From Clostridiales bacterium (lineage in GTDB: Bacteria; Bacillota; Clostridia; Oscillospirales; Ruminococcaceae): a stretch of DNA of 6,936 nt. Under the pieces are notes generated by a model. The model worked only from the letters and a program-made list of their open reading frames with translations, did no database searches and was not told where the DNA came from. This document shows positions 4,953 to 6,936 of the stretch, piece after piece. The DNA lies in NCBI GenBank assembly GCA_012800685.1, contig JAAZIT010000240.1, positions 1-6,936 on the forward strand, read 5' to 3'. Numbering within the stretch: the stretch's first letter is position 1; each line of letters opens with the position of its first letter. The translations under genes were made by a program, and so were the position numbers.

Positions 4953-6479
4953 ATGCAGTTATTCTACAAAGCAAAGGGCAAATTTAACATACTGGGTACT
5001 ATACTTATTGCAGTTTCTGTTGCAGTGGTTGGTTGTTTGGTAAGCTATGTTTATTTGTTTATAAACAATATCTCGCCATTAATTGTGTTGTGCGTCTTAA
5101 CAGCCTTAGGATTTGGGTTACTTTTAGGTTTAGTTGGAGCATTTTTTGTTAAAATCTTTAAGATTACTAATCCATTATGTGCAGTTATCGGAGTAATAAT
5201 TGGTTGCTTAATTTTTACATATTTTAAGTGGGCTCTTTATGTCTCAAATGATTATAATGATAATATCTATGAAAATTTTAAATCTATTTCCCTATCACAA
5301 TATTACTATAATTTTTTTCATTTTTATAATGAAGATGGCTCACTTATGACAGATGAAGATATTGACGAAGTAGCTGAATATTTACAATCAACAAAAGCGG
5401 TAGTATATTATAATGATTATTACGAGGGTGGAAGCGAGGCTTATGTTAATGATTACGGTAACTTAAATGATTTCACCTTAACAGATTTAGAGGTAAATAA
5501 TATTTATGAATTTTTGGGATATGACACAATTCTTGACGATGACGATATACCAGGTTCATTAAAAGCTGCAATAAATTTGGATAGTTATTATGACTATTAT
5601 TTTAACTACCTAGGTAATGAACCAGTTACATTAATATCTTGTTTAAAAAATCCAACAAAGCTTTGGAATGACATTAAAGAAATAAATGCCTATGGTCGCT
5701 GGACTATAGGTTCTAGTTCAAGTAGTAGCACCTATAACAATACTGACCAAAGTCAAAACAACAGAGTAAAAGGAATTTTTTTATGGTTAACTTGGATAGG
5801 TGAAATATTTATAATTTGTATTCCTGCAATTTGGGTTGCACATGATAAAGCATCAAAACCATTTATTTCTTTTGAAAACAAATGGGCAAAGAAATATCGA
5901 ACATCATTTAAACTTCAAGCACCTAACAATTACAATGCGTTTAAGGGTGAACTAATATATAATTCTAATGCAATTAATAATTTAGCACCTGAACTTATTA
6001 CTAGAGCTGGTATTCCTTTTATTGAAGTTACTCTATTTCATTCTAGCACGTACACCGAAAACTACATAACAGTAACTTACAGGGTTATTAGCCGAAACAA
6101 AAATAATAATAATAATAACACAAGTATTGTCCTTGCTAAGTATTTAAAAATTAGTCAAGACACGCTTTATAAAATGTTTAGAATGTTTGGTTATGAGGTA
6201 CCATTCACTTACACACCTGACCCTAATGCACAATATGAATCCAGTAATATAAATGACATTATTCAGCCAGCAGATTTTAACAACTCATATAATACAGACA
6301 ATACCCAAGTACAGTCACCTAGTACTAGTACTAATATGAGTATGAATGATATGTTTAATTCGGCTAATTTAAGCAATATGCCAATTAACACGTTAAACCA
6401 ACAGTCAACACAATCAATAGAAGAGCTTCAAAAAAATGAGCCCTCTAGTGATGATGTTTTCGATGAGTTAAATAAATAA
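4953..6479 (+). CDS. Four-helix membrane protein of unknown function, Tyr/Asp-rich loop and Asn-rich tail
   Basis: 508 residues. I do not recognise a named family, although the start (FYKAKGKFN...) and the WTIGSS...GIFLWLTWIGE...KPF segment look like a conserved hypothetical type seen across gut bacteria. Three N-terminal TM helices (about 12-37, 42-68, 74-96) are followed by a 175-residue loop, then TM4 (about 273-297). The positive-inside rule (Lys in 6-10, 66-70, 299-319) puts the N terminus and the C-terminal 210 residues in the cytoplasm and the loop outside. The loop is very acidic and Tyr-rich (SQYYYNFFHFY, VVYYNDYYEG, DSYYDYYFNY) and ends in a Ser6 run. The cytoplasmic part has a folded-looking stretch (about 305-422) and a low-complexity Asn/Ser/Gln tail (430-508) with an acidic end. 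ATG 4953 has AGGGGG (4939-4944) 8 nt upstream. Monocistronic, with a strong terminator. Confidence 0.8.
   Translation: MQLFYKAKGKFNILGTILIAVSVAVVGCLVSYVYLFINNISPLIVLCVLTALGFGLLLGLVGAFFVKIFKITNPLCAVIGVIIGCLIFTYFKWALYVSNDYNDNIYENFKSISLSQYYYNFFHFYNEDGSLMTDEDIDEVAEYLQSTKAVVYYNDYYEGGSEAYVNDYGNLNDFTLTDLEVNNIYEFLGYDTILDDDDIPGSLKAAINLDSYYDYYFNYLGNEPVTLISCLKNPTKLWNDIKEINAYGRWTIGSSSSSSTYNNTDQSQNNRVKGIFLWLTWIGEIFIICIPAIWVAHDKASKPFISFENKWAKKYRTSFKLQAPNNYNAFKGELIYNSNAINNLAPELITRAGIPFIEVTLFHSSTYTENYITVTYRVISRNKNNNNNNTSIVLAKYLKISQDTLYKMFRMFGYEVPFTYTPDPNAQYESSNINDIIQPADFNNSYNTDNTQVQSPSTSTNMSMNDMFNSANLSNMPINTLNQQSTQSIEELQKNEPSSDDVFDELNK
6102..6116 (+). repeat. (AAT)5 trinucleotide run within the membrane-protein gene
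   Basis: Five AAT codons followed by AAC encode a six-Asn run (residues 384-389) in the cytoplasmic part. The repeat is in frame, so slippage would change the length of the Asn run and not the reading frame. It lies between two structured stretches and is probably a loop. Confidence 0.7.
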
Positions 6480-6487
6480 TAAAATAC

Positions 6488-6529
6488 AAAGCCAGTATTA
6501 GATGGAATTATCTAATACTGGCTTTTTTT
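6488..6529 (+). terminator. Rho-independent terminator of the membrane-protein gene, possibly bidirectional
   Basis: A perfect 16-bp stem (arms 6488-6503 and 6510-6525, 6-nt loop GGAATT) followed by seven T (6523-6529), starting 9 nt after the stop codon. It sits between convergent genes. On the other strand the stem ends in TTTGTATTTT, a weaker U tract, so it may also stop the GNAT transcript. Confidence 0.93.
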
Positions 6530-6557
6530 ATCTAAAATCTTTATGCTGGATTTCTTT

Positions 6558-6936
6558 CTATTTAAAGTCCTTTATCATTTGGTTATATGGCAATCTTTTA
6601 AAACCAAGCTTTTCATATAGCGATATAGCTCTCGCATTTCCCTCTTCAACCTCAAGTCTAATCCGTGAAAGCTTAGGTGATTGTTCTTCAATTAGCTGAA
6701 AAAGCTCACGACCTAATCCATGGGAGCGAAACTCGTTTTTTATATATACATCTTCTACCCAAACACAAATTCCTCCAACCTCAGCTGAATACATTTTTGA
6801 AGTAACTGCAAATCCTGCTATTTCACCCTCATGTTCAAAAATATATCCAGATAAGTAAACATCTGAATTCATCATTTCATTAAAATTATTTTCATGATAG
6901 CTTATAGGAATTGGATCCAAAACTGCTTCTGAATTA
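6558..6936 (-). CDS. GNAT family N-acetyltransferase, 5' end cut by the window
   Basis: The frame is open to the right edge; the 126 codons visible cover the core and C terminus of a GNAT fold. The TTG at 6918-6920 is unlikely to be the start: codons before it (NSEAV) continue the usual N-terminal region of the family and no SD precedes it, so 20 to 30 N-terminal residues probably lie outside. Visible elements: SDVYLSGYIFEHEGEIAGFAV strands, VWVEDVYIKNEF (beta 4), acetyl-CoA pyrophosphate-binding motif A RSHGLG (about 6711-6728), RLEVEEGNARAISLYEKLGF (motif B and the family's classic N-x-x-A-x-x-L-Y-x-x-x-G-F). It transfers an acetyl group from acetyl-CoA to an amine; the substrate cannot be told. 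Convergent with the membrane-protein gene. Confidence 0.9.
   Translation of the reverse strand, partial: NSEAVLDPIPISYHENNFNEMMNSDVYLSGYIFEHEGEIAGFAVTSKMYSAEVGGICVWVEDVYIKNEFRSHGLGRELFQLIEEQSPKLSRIRLEVEEGNARAISLYEKLGFKRLPYNQMIKDFK

Noticed and set aside
6502..6699. Rightward 65-residue frame starting inside the terminator
   Set aside because: It begins in the terminator loop, has no SD and overlaps the GNAT gene antisense.

Overview
The window is AT-rich bacterial DNA with short intergenic regions, Shine-Dalgarno (SD) sites of the GGAGG/AAGGA type, sigma-A promoters and rho-independent terminators with long U tracts. Together with a class II fructose-bisphosphate aldolase, a QueT-type ECF transporter subunit and an ArsP_2-type permease, this points to a low-GC Bacillota, most likely a gut-type Clostridia. 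Genus cannot be told from the sequence. The standard genetic code fits.

Layout. Positions 1-1871 hold a minus-strand operon. A sigma-A promoter whose -35 lies inside an operator-like dyad (1828-1871) is followed by the 3' remnant of a WYL-domain transcription regulator, a DUF2461 protein, a flavin-reductase-like PNPOx domain fused to a Cys-rich DUF3795 domain, and a perfect terminator at 1-34. Positions 1881-2876 hold a single minus-strand gene for an ArsP_2/heavy-metal-exporter-type permease with its own promoter and terminator. Positions 2916-3595 hold queT, a queuosine-precursor transporter S component, behind a long self-complementary leader of about 113 nt that looks like a riboswitch. 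Positions 3612-4669 hold the glycolytic class II aldolase gene with promoter, terminator and a small hairpin element in its 3' UTR. All of these run leftward.

An AT-rich divergent spacer (4618-4952) separates the aldolase from the only rightward gene (4953-6479), a four-helix membrane protein of unknown function with a Tyr/Asp-rich extracytoplasmic loop and an Asn-rich cytoplasmic tail. It ends in a 16-bp perfect terminator. A leftward GNAT acetyltransferase gene, cut by the right edge, converges on it.

The genes are mostly independent housekeeping and transport units. The points most worth following up are the queT leader RNA, the decayed regulator that still sits behind an intact promoter/operator, and the uncharacterised membrane protein. 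No mobile element, CRISPR array, tRNA or rRNA was seen.
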